Source: an uncultured Eubacteriales bacterium (GTDB lineage: Bacteria > Bacillota_A > Clostridia > Oscillospirales > CAG-272). Taken from it: a DNA stretch of 24,853 nt. The notes beneath the pieces are model-generated. The model worked only from the letters and a program-made list of their open reading frames with translations, made no database searches and was not told the origin of the DNA. How positions within the stretch are numbered: the first letter of the stretch is position 1; each line of letters starts with the position of its first letter. Of the stretch, positions 14,401 to 22,617 are shown one piece after another. The stretch spans positions 1 through 24,853 of the forward strand of contig USKS01000003.1 of the NCBI GenBank assembly GCA_900555345.1, given 5' to 3'. Made by a program: the position numbers and the translations under genes.

Positions 14401-16080
14401 GGCGACACTGTAGTTATCACCAAGAACTTCAGCTACGGCGTTGACGAAAGCTTCGCCATCTACGGCGTACATGTACGCAGCAAGAAGGTAACTCTTGACC
14501 TTAACGGTCACACTATTACCACCGACTTCGGCGAGGGCAACAATAACTGGTGCGCGCTGTACCTTAATAATGCCGAACTTACCGTTACCGGTGACGGCAC
14601 AATTACTGCATATGCTACTACAGGCGGCTATGTATTCAACCTTGTTAATTCCAAACTCTATATTGAGAACGGTACATTCAGCGGTAATCCCAGTGTTGTA
14701 AATGTTGAGTCCGGTACGGCATATATCCGCGGCGGCAGATTCTATACCGACGACGAGAATAAGAACTTCCTGGTCAACTGCATCGACAAGGCATACAAAG
14801 AAGGAAAAGCCAACATCGAAGTAACCGGCGGTACGTTCAGAGACTTTGACCCCAACAACTGCCTTGCAGAAGGTAAGGGCACTGACTTTGTTCCCGTAGA
14901 CTACAAGTCCGTAGCTTCCGAGGAAGAGGGCTGGTTCAATGTAGTTCCCTGTGATCCTCACGAGTATGAGGTGAGCGAGAGAGTTGAGTCCACCTGTGTA
15001 GTTGCAGGTCACATTACTTACACCTGTAAGAATTGCGGCAGAAGCTATGATGAGCCTCTGGAGCTTGCAGATCATACTCCCGGCGAGTGGACCGTTGAAA
15101 AAGAGCCTACCGCTGGTGCTCCCGGTCTCGAGGTGCTTCGCTGTGCAGTTTGCGGAGAGATCCTTGATTCCCGCGAGATTCCCGCTCTCGGATTCATCAC
15201 CAAGGTTTCCGCTAACAACTATGTCAAGTCCGCAACTCTTGACGGTACTGTAATCAGAATCGTCACCAGCGGCACTGCAATCAATACAGCAAGATTTGCA
15301 ATTGGATACACCAAGGGCGTTACCTTCACGACCGAAGGCTGCACCGCAGCTCTCGTTCGCGGCACTTGGGCATACATCGACCTCGATCTGCCTTGCGAAG
15401 GCGGCAAGATCATCTGCACCGATACAGCCGGCAATACTCAGGAATACACCGTTGAGGTTACCTCCTCTCCTTCTTCCTACAAGTATTACACCGCAGTAGC
15501 AGGCGGCTATACCGTTGACAGAGTTGACGATACGACCGCAGCAGATACGTTCTATGTATACGCTAAGCCGAACATGAACAACGCAACCCTCATGCTCCAG
15601 ATTCCCGCAGCTAACACCTATACCTACAGCGAGGGTCTGACGCTTGTTAAGGCAGGTAATAAGGTATACTTTAAGGCACTCTCGACCGCAGATACCCACG
15701 AGTACACCATCACCATTACTACTCCCAACGGCGTAGCAAAGACATACACTGTATACTACGTATTCGATAACACCAACATTGCAGACTGTCTGGGCGGTTA
15801 CATGGTAGACAGATGTGAGATGAACGGCGACGTAATCAACCTTACCGTAAGTGCTGATTACACATATGCTTCCTTCAGATTTATATTCAACAACACCACC
15901 ACTACTCTTGTATGGCCGGATGATGTTGATGTAGTAATGGGAGGTAAAGGCGGCATCCACTGGTTCAAGATCTACAACGACGGCACAGGCGCTGTAACCA
16001 AGCAGTTCACTGCAAGAGATACAGCTACCGGCGTAGTTGAGACCTATACAGTTAACGTTACTTTCGGTGCTCTCAACTGA
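11479..16080 (+). CDS. secreted multidomain surface protein with cohesin-like domains
   Basis: A 1,533-residue exported protein. A signal peptide (1 to about 25, ending CPAFA or IMAA) is followed by cohesin-like beta-sandwich domains at about 30-195, 205-388, 517-652, 653-778 and 820-950; the last three are clearest, with V-x-V-P-V-x-[VI]...NPG...Y-[DN]-A-x-x-[LI]-T-[FL]. Between them are CxxC modules (395-511, 780-820, 1158-1238) of the type T-C-x(3)-G-x(3)-Y-x-C-x-x-C-[GN]. Residues about 951-1157 look like a right-handed beta-helix. The C-terminus (1238-1533) holds about three beta-sandwich repeats. I see no dockerin, SLH domain, LPxTG signal or C-terminal membrane anchor. Cohesins bind dockerins in cellulosomes, but cohesin-like folds also occur in other surface proteins, so scaffoldin function is only a possibility. 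Codon use differs visibly from the neighbours (AAG for Lys, GTT/GTA for Val), as in highly expressed genes. Confidence 0.88.
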   Translation: MKKLLSVIVIVTMLVTAMCPAFAIMAADTLDISAENTYFTKNDDGNGESTMTVSVTNNPGFSDLTFVVYYDTTYVSSIEPDTASSVFGDDFITVNGARKSTVAAVKKLFTAAGLATGATIYARQIDVNYTDANGEPLNTAELGEILKFVVTSAGTYDEIPDKAVTVGYFVASASNVGGDNLEFSAPGTCAIEKDPWASFETEKTYDNFTLAAGDMNVYAGTTTVDVPVRVYKNTNEYGFLSTALTIVFPKELHLDSLIFNTKAQSVNPIKRISDDAHTDYAIQDHLDNFNEQCQGVFEQNNIDWRTLDAKCEYFLTEPTEPTVEGSMRETDALFYTLRFVLPENARPGTKYDIKVYTRVRDGVVGFVGGTENENIVSMTHNLGNGSIKVLSKSACDHSETEEQIVTPATCTSVGTKNIVCKLCGEIIDTVEIPKIDHTYEAVVTEPTCEKGGYTTYTCSVCNHSYTGDETAALGHVAGEKKVTVEPTYEAEGTYEIRCTRCDKVLETGSIPKLVKTTITVGDASTKPGNDIVVPVTVADNPGMFITRLTVKYDATKLTFVEAVNGEVFADATNVLFTKVEDGNLTLYFETADEADTSVNGVLANLKFTVNSDESIVGTTDITVEVEDAVNYAGKDLDIVTANGTVTIAANQKITAESREVEINKTVEVPVAIAANEGVWALRLEVAYNADLITLESIKSGLLSLEEGVNYSVKDGVITIFKDADDLANIEADGTLFTLVFKAGAATGESAVGITVLNAINNKGEDLSIKIFNGAVKVIPCTHSEYKTEVTKAPTVEEEGVLSYICTNCGETFKTEPIARLAGLTIGKVTANAGGAVAVPVTVSSNPGTYSIRMEYRYDAEVLTFVNVTSGIFTADEFSASVHDGVVTVYVEADTVANITDDGVAFTLNFTAASTAEGTYEVAGTLLQDSTVNVDGDEIAYTVVNGEVAITNNFVARIGDNYYTDLKTAFDAAVDGDTVVITKNFSYGVDESFAIYGVHVRSKKVTLDLNGHTITTDFGEGNNNWCALYLNNAELTVTGDGTITAYATTGGYVFNLVNSKLYIENGTFSGNPSVVNVESGTAYIRGGRFYTDDENKNFLVNCIDKAYKEGKANIEVTGGTFRDFDPNNCLAEGKGTDFVPVDYKSVASEEEGWFNVVPCDPHEYEVSERVESTCVVAGHITYTCKNCGRSYDEPLELADHTPGEWTVEKEPTAGAPGLEVLRCAVCGEILDSREIPALGFITKVSANNYVKSATLDGTVIRIVTSGTAINTARFAIGYTKGVTFTTEGCTAALVRGTWAYIDLDLPCEGGKIICTDTAGNTQEYTVEVTSSPSSYKYYTAVAGGYTVDRVDDTTAADTFYVYAKPNMNNATLMLQIPAANTYTYSEGLTLVKAGNKVYFKALSTADTHEYTITITTPNGVAKTYTVYYVFDNTNIADCLGGYMVDRCEMNGDVINLTVSADYTYASFRFIFNNTTTTLVWPDDVDVVMGGKGGIHWFKIYNDGTGAVTKQFTARDTATGVVETYTVNVTFGALN

Positions 16081-16116
16081 TAGTACGGATGCAAAAGTCA
16101 AATAATTGAGAAACGG

Positions 16117-16146
16117 TGCACCCCGCTCCATATGGAGCGGGGTGCA
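16117..16146 (+). terminator. 30-bp perfect palindrome, terminator or attenuator
   Basis: TGCACCCCGCTCCAT is followed directly by its exact complement, giving a very stable GC-rich stem 37 bases after the cohesin protein stop. TTTG follows, a short T tract. The first exopolysaccharide gene starts only 19 bases later with no promoter in between, so either some transcription passes through or the start lies elsewhere. Confidence 0.75.
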
Positions 16147-16165
16147 TTTGAGAACGGAGATTTTT

Positions 16166-17293
16166 ATGGCAGAACGTATACTTTGCGTGCTCGGCAAGCT
16201 GCGTGCCGGCGGAGTCGAAAGCATGATGTACTCATATTACCGCGTGCTTGACAAAAGCCGCTGGCAATACGATTTTGTATATGAGGAGGGCTCGGAGTTT
16301 GATGTGCCCGCAGAGCTTACCGCTATGGGCGCCGGTGCATATAAGGTGCCCTCTGTATCGTCACCGCATAAATACATAAAGGCTATGAAAAAGCTTATAC
16401 GCGACGGCGGATACCGCATAGTTCACACAAACCTAAACACGCTGTCGCTGTTTTCGCTTTGGGCGGCTAAATGCTGCGGCGTGAAAATACGTATACTACA
16501 TAACCATTCCACATCATCGGGTGTGGAGAAAAAGCGTGATATAATTAAAAAAGTCCTGCGCCCGTTCAACAGAATGCTCACAACGCACCCATGCGCCTGC
16601 TCGGAATACGCAGCGCGCTGGATGTACGGTGACAAAGCTGTCGACAGCGGGAAAATTAAGGTTTTTCCGAACGGCGTCGATACGGAAAAATTCAGTTACG
16701 ATCAGGGATTCCGGAATGAAATACGGCGCGAATTCAATATAGAAAACAACACTGTGATAGGTCATATAGGAAGGTTCAATACACAGAAAAACCATAAATT
16801 CCTTATAGACATTTTCAGTGAGTATCATAAAATCGACAAAAACGCATACCTCCTTTGCGTCGGCGGGGGAGAACTGATGGATGAGATCAAAGAGTATGCG
16901 AACAAGTGCGGCGTGGCGGACAGAGTAATTTTCGCAGGATACCGCAACGCCGATGTTCAGAAGTTTTACAGCGCATTCGACATTTTTGTACTTCCGTCGC
17001 TATATGAGGGACTGCCGGTCGTAGCGGTCGAAGCCTGCGCCGCGGGACTGCCTGTGCTCATGTCAGAACACGTTACGAAAGAGGCTCTCATAACCGACAG
17101 ATGCGAAATGCTTTCCATAAACGGCGAGAATGACGCTTCTGCCTGGGCAGAGCACATAAAGTCGGCACTCGGCGAAAACGACCGCGCGAAAACCGCCGCT
17201 CAGATGGCAAACGGATGCTTTAATATCAGAAACAGCGCAGCGGAGCTTGAAAACTACTATGCGGCATGTGCAGCGGAGCTTGACAGGGCATGA
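16166..17293 (+). CDS. GT4-family glycosyltransferase
   Basis: A 375-residue cytoplasmic or membrane-associated enzyme of the GT-B fold, GT4 family, which transfers a sugar from a nucleotide donor to a growing lipid-linked glycan. The N-terminal domain begins with ILCVLGKLRAGGVES, the usual acceptor-side Gly motif. The C-terminal domain has VIGHIGRFNTQKNH and the retaining E-x7-E motif in YEGLPVVAVEA near residue 280. The pattern resembles EpsF-type transferases of exopolysaccharide clusters. The ATG 16166 has GGAGA upstream; a longer frame from 16106 would run through the palindrome. Its stop overlaps the next gene by ATGA. Donor and acceptor cannot be predicted. Confidence 0.92.
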   Translation: MAERILCVLGKLRAGGVESMMYSYYRVLDKSRWQYDFVYEEGSEFDVPAELTAMGAGAYKVPSVSSPHKYIKAMKKLIRDGGYRIVHTNLNTLSLFSLWAAKCCGVKIRILHNHSTSSGVEKKRDIIKKVLRPFNRMLTTHPCACSEYAARWMYGDKAVDSGKIKVFPNGVDTEKFSYDQGFRNEIRREFNIENNTVIGHIGRFNTQKNHKFLIDIFSEYHKIDKNAYLLCVGGGELMDEIKEYANKCGVADRVIFAGYRNADVQKFYSAFDIFVLPSLYEGLPVVAVEACAAGLPVLMSEHVTKEALITDRCEMLSINGENDASAWAEHIKSALGENDRAKTAAQMANGCFNIRNSAAELENYYAACAAELDRA

Positions 17294-18324
17294 AAACAGT
17301 AATACATTTTCTTATAACCGATATATACTCCGGTGCGGAAAGCGTCGCCGCTCATATTATAAAAAATCTCCCCTCGGGGTGGGAGGGGTACTATGCGGCG
17401 CCTGCCGGCAGCGGACTTGAAAAAGTCAGTGCTATGGGTATAAAAACGATAGAGTGCAACACCTCCGATATAAACGATATAAAGCGGGTGTGCAGAGAGT
17501 ATTCTCCGGACGCCATTCACGCACATGATCCTCATATGAGCTTTAACTGCGCGCGTGCGGGCATTCCGTTTGTGGCGCATCTGCACTGCAACTGTCCGTG
17601 GCTTTCAAAGCTTTGCCCCAACAGCATAGCTCTTGCGTATGTCTGCCTCAGAGCCTCAAAGGTCATATGCGTTTCAAACAGCATAGTTGACAGCTACATT
17701 TTCAAAAACATCCTCAAAAAAAAGGCGGCTGTCCTCAATAACTGCATTGACGCCGCCGAAATACGGGACCTCGCGTTGGAGCCGTGCGGCGAAAGCTATG
17801 ATATTTGCTTTACGGGGAGGCTTGAGGAGGAAAAAGGCCCGCTTGAGTTTGTCAGGGTCGTGGCTGATGTTAAGAAGGCTCTTCCTAATGTGTCCGCTGT
17901 TATGCTGGGAGACGGCAGCCTCAGAAAGGCGACTTCGGCTCTCATCGGGGAACTGAACCTTGGCGCAAATATCACACTCAAGGGTTTTGTGGATAATCCG
18001 TATAAGTATATGATGGCTTCAAAGCTCGGCGTCCTCACCTCTGTCGTTGAGGGCTTCGGCCTTGCGGCGGCGGAGCAGCTGTTGCTGGGGCATCCGTTCT
18101 TGGCATATCCCGTGGGCGGACTTACGGAGATCGTAAACGACAGGTGCGGCAGACTGTGCCGGTCAAGAAAAGAGATGTGCGCGGAGATCGTCCGCCTGCT
18201 TTCGGACAGCGCCTACTACGCCGCGAAATCGTCATATGCACCCATGGCGGCAGCACGCTTTGCCGATATGAAAAGTTATATGGAAAGCATTACGTCATGG
18301 TATTCGGCGCTGCCGAAGGTTTGA
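17290..18324 (+). CDS. GT4-family glycosyltransferase
   Basis: The second GT-B transferase, 344 residues. The N-terminus FLITDIYSGAESVAAHII matches the GT4 start motif. Later come ICFTGRLEEEKGPLEFV, the donor domain opening, and VVEGFGLAAAEQLLLGHP with the E-x7-E pair near residue 254. It overlaps the previous gene by four bases (ATGA), so both are translated together and probably add successive sugars of the repeat unit. It is somewhat shorter than typical GT4 enzymes (about 360-400), mostly in the N-terminal domain, but no key motif is lost. The operon seems to break here: 109 non-coding bases with a good promoter follow. Confidence 0.9.
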   Translation: MKTVIHFLITDIYSGAESVAAHIIKNLPSGWEGYYAAPAGSGLEKVSAMGIKTIECNTSDINDIKRVCREYSPDAIHAHDPHMSFNCARAGIPFVAHLHCNCPWLSKLCPNSIALAYVCLRASKVICVSNSIVDSYIFKNILKKKAAVLNNCIDAAEIRDLALEPCGESYDICFTGRLEEEKGPLEFVRVVADVKKALPNVSAVMLGDGSLRKATSALIGELNLGANITLKGFVDNPYKYMMASKLGVLTSVVEGFGLAAAEQLLLGHPFLAYPVGGLTEIVNDRCGRLCRSRKEMCAEIVRLLSDSAYYAAKSSYAPMAAARFADMKSYMESITSWYSALPKV

Positions 18325-18370
18325 CGGCTTCTCGTATTTTTTGCCGAACCGTGCCGCACGCGCGCGGGGA

Positions 18371-18399
18371 TTGACAGCTATTTCGCAATGTGATAAAAT
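18371..18399 (+). promoter_or_regulatory. sigma-A promoter inside the exopolysaccharide locus
   Basis: TTGACA (18371-18376) and TAAAAT (18394-18399) are 17 bases apart with an extended -10 TG at 18391-18392. It lies 34 bases upstream of the polymerase gene and could drive the four genes to 23785 independently of the two glycosyltransferases. Confidence 0.82.
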
Positions 18400-18433
18400 A
18401 TTAGAAAAGCAACCGAAAGGCACGGGCTGAACA

Positions 18434-19810
18434 GTGGAGTATATACTTTCATTTTTGCTGCTCTTACTCAATCTTGTGAACTATGAGCACCGTATAAATA
18501 AAGTAGTATTTTTTGCTGCGGGACTCGTGCTTTTTTGCGCACTTTTCGTTTTTTGTATGCGAAAGGCGAAAAACTTTCTTGCCGCGTGCATCATGATGCT
18601 GTGCCACACATGGCAGATATCGTGGATAAACATTTTCGGCGATCCTTCGACGAGCCTGCAGTTGCCGTGGTTCTATTTAACGGGCGTGCTGATAGCCGGA
18701 TACGCGCTTTTCAACATCCGCAGCATGATGAAAACAAAGGTGGGCAGTGTACTGCTTGCGTCCTTTGCGGCAATTTTTCTTATATTCACGTACCCTCTTG
18801 CCACTTCACATTCCAAGTCGGAGGGACTTAAGGAATATATAATGATCGGATTTTTCCTTGTGCTCACATTCATTGCGGTGCTGTTTTCTTCAACTGTTCC
18901 GCATGAGTGCAAGCGTCACATAGAAAACGCATTTATGTTTGCCGTTGTCGTTTCATCGGCACTGCTCATATTCCAGTACGTATACTACACGGCGACAGGA
19001 CAGTTTATTTTTAAATTTGCCGTCGGTCAGTATAACGGATCGAGCATGCGCAGCGCAAAGCTGTTGATGGAGGACACCAGCTGCTCTACCCTTATGCTCG
19101 GCTGCGGCGTGTTCTATATGCTGGACAGGCTGAACAAGAAAAACTGGGTTTTGTACGGCGCGATGATCATGGTGACCGTTGTGGGTCTTGCGTTTACCAC
19201 AAGACGTACAAGTGTGGTCACTTTGATGATAGTGCTTGTACTGTATGTTTTGCTCCATTATAAGGGAGCAATGAAAAAGGCGCTGATGCTCTTAATAATC
19301 TGCGGCATTATAGCGGTAATGATAACATATCTTCTCGCGGCGCGTCCGGTGGATGATATACGCCTCGTTTTTGACGAAAACGGACGTGTGGAGTATTATC
19401 GGAACAGCCTTGAGGTGCTGCTGAAAAATCCGCTGGGTATAGGATACGACAACAATTACCTTGTTGACGTTGTGGGCGGCATAGTTCCGCACAATACTGT
19501 GCTTCGCTGGCTCGTAATGGGCGGCTATCCGTTTGCCGTGCCGATGGTGGCGATAATGGTGCTGATTTTGCGCGAGTCGTACGTAAAGAAGTTTTCCGCC
19601 GAGTTCTGGATAGTGCTTTATACGCTCATCGGCTCAAACTTTATACCGGATATACTCAACGCGCGGTTTTTCGTTATACCGTGTATGACGATATTCCTTT
19701 TCGGGCGTGCGTCAGAACCGGTCGCGGGAGCAGAGCCGCCCGCGGCTCCGGCCGACGGCACAGCTGTGCAGGATGCCGATTCTGCACAGACGGAACAAAT
19801 CAAAGCGTGA
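18434..19810 (+). CDS. O-antigen ligase/Wzy-like polysaccharide polymerase
   Basis: A 458-residue integral membrane protein with about eleven to twelve predicted spans beginning at residue 3. Between the later spans is a hydrophilic extracytoplasmic loop (about 298-345) with ENGRVEYYRNSLEVLLKNPLGIGYDNNYL and then VPHNTVLRWLVMGG. The G-x-G-x-[DN]...H-N pattern is typical of the Wzy_C/O-antigen ligase superfamily. It would join flipped repeat units into the polymer on the outer face of the membrane. The start is GTG 18434; GAAAGG stands 13 bases upstream, rather far, so the start is slightly uncertain. The C-terminal 30 residues are a cytoplasmic Ala/Glu-rich tail. The neighbouring Wzx-like flippase supports the role. 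A WaaL-type ligase is the main alternative. Confidence 0.85.
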   Translation: MEYILSFLLLLLNLVNYEHRINKVVFFAAGLVLFCALFVFCMRKAKNFLAACIMMLCHTWQISWINIFGDPSTSLQLPWFYLTGVLIAGYALFNIRSMMKTKVGSVLLASFAAIFLIFTYPLATSHSKSEGLKEYIMIGFFLVLTFIAVLFSSTVPHECKRHIENAFMFAVVVSSALLIFQYVYYTATGQFIFKFAVGQYNGSSMRSAKLLMEDTSCSTLMLGCGVFYMLDRLNKKNWVLYGAMIMVTVVGLAFTTRRTSVVTLMIVLVLYVLLHYKGAMKKALMLLIICGIIAVMITYLLAARPVDDIRLVFDENGRVEYYRNSLEVLLKNPLGIGYDNNYLVDVVGGIVPHNTVLRWLVMGGYPFAVPMVAIMVLILRESYVKKFSAEFWIVLYTLIGSNFIPDILNARFFVIPCMTIFLFGRASEPVAGAEPPAAPADGTAVQDADSAQTEQIKA

Positions 19811-19823
19811 CAATATACATTTC

Positions 19824-19842
19824 TGCCGCAGCGGATGCGGCA
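19824..19842 (+). other. short intergenic hairpin between polymerase and pyruvyl transferase genes
   Basis: TGCCGCA (19824-19830) and TGCGGCA (19836-19842) form a perfect seven-base stem with a five-base loop in the 64-base gap. No T tract follows, so it is more likely an RNA-processing or stability element than a terminator. Confidence 0.4.
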
Positions 19843-19874
19843 CAAATCAGAAGTTTGAAAGGCACGACTCAGAT

Positions 19875-21089
19875 ATGAAAAAAGTTCTCATGTATAACCA
19901 CGGCAGCAGCCAGAACCACGGCTGCGAAGCGATAATAAGAACGGTTTCGGGCATAATATCCCGCCGCTATCCCGACTCGCGCTATACTGTCTCCTCCTTC
20001 AGACCCGGCGACGACATGGAGTTCATCGGACCCGACGGCGGAAGATATAATTTTGTGTATGCCGACAGACTGAGCCGCAGGGGAAACTATGCCATGCGCA
20101 CAAAGATAATCGGCGGCTTCAGCCAGTTTTTTCACCGCATCCCCGCGTTTTCGTATCTGTTTAAGGACACCGTCAACGCCGCAAAAGAGGCGGATCTCAT
20201 AATTTCCGTCGGCGGTGATAACTACTCCTACGGACGCAGCCTCGGACTTACTACCATCGACAACCGTCTGCGCCGCATCTGCAAAAATTCCGTGCTTTGG
20301 GGATGCTCCATAAATCCCGAGCTTCTTGAGGGCAAAAAGCAGGAGTATAAGCTTGAGGGACTCCGCCGCTTTTCGCTTATAACCGCCCGCGAGAGCCTTA
20401 CATACGAGGCACTTAAAGCCCACGGGCTTGATAACGTAAAGCTGTATCCCGATCCGGCGTTCACCCTGCCGACGGGTGAAGTGAAGGAACCTATGTTTGA
20501 CAACGACCGCGACATAGTGGGAATAAACCTGAGCCCCCTTATCCGCAGCTACGAAACGGGAGACGACATAACGCTCAAATGCTACGTCGCTCTTGTGAAA
20601 TACATACTTGAAAATACCGATTTCAATATTGCTCTTATATCCCATGTAATAAACCGCACGTCCAACGACAGCGACGCCGCGCGCGATATAATGAAATTTT
20701 TCCCTGACTGCGGCGACAGAATGAAGCTGTTTGACCGCGGCAACGCGATTGATATAAAGGGATGTATCTCAAAATGCCGCTTCTTTGTGGCGGCGAGAAC
20801 TCATGCATCGATCGCGGCATATTCAAATTGCATCCCCACCCTTGTCGTGGGATATTCCGTAAAGGCAAAGGGAATAGCAAAGGACCTGTTCGGCACGTGG
20901 GACGGCTATGTTATTCCCGTAGACAGCCTATGCGAGGAGGACAGCCTTATTTCGGCGTTCAAAAACCTTTGCAAAAACGAAGAGAGCATCCGCGCGCATC
21001 TGGAAAGCATAATGCCGGAATATATAAAGCGTGCCGACGCGGCAGGCGATGAGATAGTTCGTCTTCTCGGGGAGGACGACCGTGCTTAA
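19875..21089 (+). CDS. polysaccharide pyruvyl transferase family protein
   Basis: The 404-residue protein fits the polysaccharide pyruvyl transferase family (PF04230; CsaB, WcaK and EpsO are members). Features are the N-terminal MYNHGSSQNHGCEAIIR, the ISVGGDNYSYG motif near residue 113, ITARESLTYEALKAHGL, YPDPAFTL, and the C-terminal VAARTHASIAAYSNCIPTLV with the conserved Arg-x-His. Members move a pyruvate ketal from phosphoenolpyruvate onto a sugar, though many in gut bacteria are untested. ATG 19875 follows GAAAGG by 12 bases; the longer open frame overlaps the polymerase gene. It overlaps the flippase gene by eight bases. The FrhB-type protein two genes downstream is its common genomic partner. 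Confidence 0.9.
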   Translation: MKKVLMYNHGSSQNHGCEAIIRTVSGIISRRYPDSRYTVSSFRPGDDMEFIGPDGGRYNFVYADRLSRRGNYAMRTKIIGGFSQFFHRIPAFSYLFKDTVNAAKEADLIISVGGDNYSYGRSLGLTTIDNRLRRICKNSVLWGCSINPELLEGKKQEYKLEGLRRFSLITARESLTYEALKAHGLDNVKLYPDPAFTLPTGEVKEPMFDNDRDIVGINLSPLIRSYETGDDITLKCYVALVKYILENTDFNIALISHVINRTSNDSDAARDIMKFFPDCGDRMKLFDRGNAIDIKGCISKCRFFVAARTHASIAAYSNCIPTLVVGYSVKAKGIAKDLFGTWDGYVIPVDSLCEEDSLISAFKNLCKNEESIRAHLESIMPEYIKRADAAGDEIVRLLGEDDRA

Positions 21090-22617
21090 TCAGCGCCGCA
21101 GCGGTGCGGTGCTTTCGTATGTCTATATAATCGTCAATATGCTGGTCATTCTCGTGTACCAGCCTTTTGTGCTGCGCACTCTCGGCTCATCCGAGTACGG
21201 ACTGTACCAGCTTGCCGCCTCTGTCATAAACTATCTGACGGTAATGGATCTCGGTTTCGGCAACGGCATAGTCGTATACAGCACAAAATACCGCGCTGCA
21301 GGCAGATACGAGGAAGAAAAGCGCCTATTGGGAATGTTCTCCGTAATATTTCTTGGCATCGGAGCGGTGGCAGCCTGCGCGGGAGTCGTTATCGCGCTGA
21401 ACGCGGGCAGGATCTTTGCCGCCTCTCTTACAGCCGCGGAAATAGCGAAGAGCAAGATACTCATGCTTATTCTGTCAGCCAACGTGGGCATGACATTTGC
21501 ATTTACCATATACGGCAATATAATAATTTCGCACGAGCGTTTTGTGTTTTCAAAGCTTGTGACCATACTGCGCGTGCTGCTGAATCCCCTTATAATGCTG
21601 CCTCTGCTTCTCCTCGGCGCCGATTCCGTTGCCATGGTGTCTGTGCTTGCGGCGGTAAACGTGGGCTGCCTGTTGTCAAATTACATATACTGCCACAAAA
21701 AGCTCGGAGTCAGAGTGCGTTTTTCGGGCTTTGACAAGAAAATATTTCTTACGATATTCTCATTTTCCGTTTTTATATTCATGACGGAAGTGGTCGATAA
21801 GATCAACTGGTATGTCGATCAGGCGATACTGGGCGTTGTCAGCGGAACGAGGGAAGTAACGGTATATTCCATGGCGTCCAACTACAATCAGATGGTGCTG
21901 TTGGTTTCGTCCGCCCTTGCTTCCGTAATGCTGCCGAAAATTTCGGCAATGGTCGCGCGCGGCGAGGGTGACAGAAAACTCAGCGACGAGTTTATAAAAG
22001 TCAGCCGTCTGCAGTTTTTCACGGTGTTCTTTATAGCAAGCGGCTTTGTGCTTTTCGGCAAAGAATTTGTAGTCTGGCACGCGGGTGAGATATGCGCACG
22101 CTCGTATTACGTCGCCGCTCTTCTCATATGCGGAGCGCTCATTCCAATAACGCAGACGGTCGCCACAAGCATAGTGCAGGCTAAAAACCTTTTCAGGCCC
22201 CGCGCGTGTATAACGCTTGTAATGGCATTATTTAACGTGGCGATAAGCATTCCGCTTGCCATGCGCTTCGGCAGCGTCGGCAGCGCGGCGGGTACGGCAC
22301 TGGCGCTTGTGATTGCAAACGGAGTTGCCATGAATATATATTACGCAAAATGGTGCGGCATAGATATAGCCGGATACTGGAAAAATATTCTGCGTATCCT
22401 GCCGGGGGCGGTTGCTCCCATCACCGTGGGTGTGCTTTTCAGAGTGTTTGTACCTATTAACGCCGTGTGGAAGTTTATTGTCGGTGTGGCGCTGTATTCC
22501 GCAATATATGTGCTGTCCATGTGGCTTGTAAGCTTCAATGCTTATGAAAAGGGAATATTCAGGGGCGTTCTTCGTAAAATTACAGGGGGCAAAATAAATG
22601 CAGATAGAAACGCTTGA
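21082..22617 (+). CDS. Wzx-like polysaccharide flippase (MOP superfamily)
   Basis: A 511-residue membrane protein with about fourteen predicted spans, which should move undecaprenyl-linked repeat units across the cytoplasmic membrane for polymerisation. The opening is typical: a short basic N-terminus, then SYVYIIVNMLVILVYQPFVL and RTLGSSEYGLYQLA, the conserved polysaccharide-transport signature. A later INWYVDQAILGVVSGT segment is also characteristic. The start is GTG 21082, with GGGGAGG six bases upstream; it overlaps the pyruvyl transferase gene by eight bases. The last 20 bases overlap the following FrhB-like gene. Close coupling with polymerase and transferases places it in a Wzx/Wzy-type pathway. 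Confidence 0.92.
   Translation: MLNQRRSGAVLSYVYIIVNMLVILVYQPFVLRTLGSSEYGLYQLAASVINYLTVMDLGFGNGIVVYSTKYRAAGRYEEEKRLLGMFSVIFLGIGAVAACAGVVIALNAGRIFAASLTAAEIAKSKILMLILSANVGMTFAFTIYGNIIISHERFVFSKLVTILRVLLNPLIMLPLLLLGADSVAMVSVLAAVNVGCLLSNYIYCHKKLGVRVRFSGFDKKIFLTIFSFSVFIFMTEVVDKINWYVDQAILGVVSGTREVTVYSMASNYNQMVLLVSSALASVMLPKISAMVARGEGDRKLSDEFIKVSRLQFFTVFFIASGFVLFGKEFVVWHAGEICARSYYVAALLICGALIPITQTVATSIVQAKNLFRPRACITLVMALFNVAISIPLAMRFGSVGSAAGTALALVIANGVAMNIYYAKWCGIDIAGYWKNILRILPGAVAPITVGVLFRVFVPINAVWKFIVGVALYSAIYVLSMWLVSFNAYEKGIFRGVLRKITGGKINADRNA

Noticed and set aside
12199..16224. A 1,341-codon open frame on the minus strand opposite the cohesin protein gene
   Set aside because: It has no ribosome site, signal or domain, and its composition (Cys, Val, Gly-rich) is what the complementary frame of this biased gene would give. 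The sense protein has a clear signal peptide, domains and promoter.
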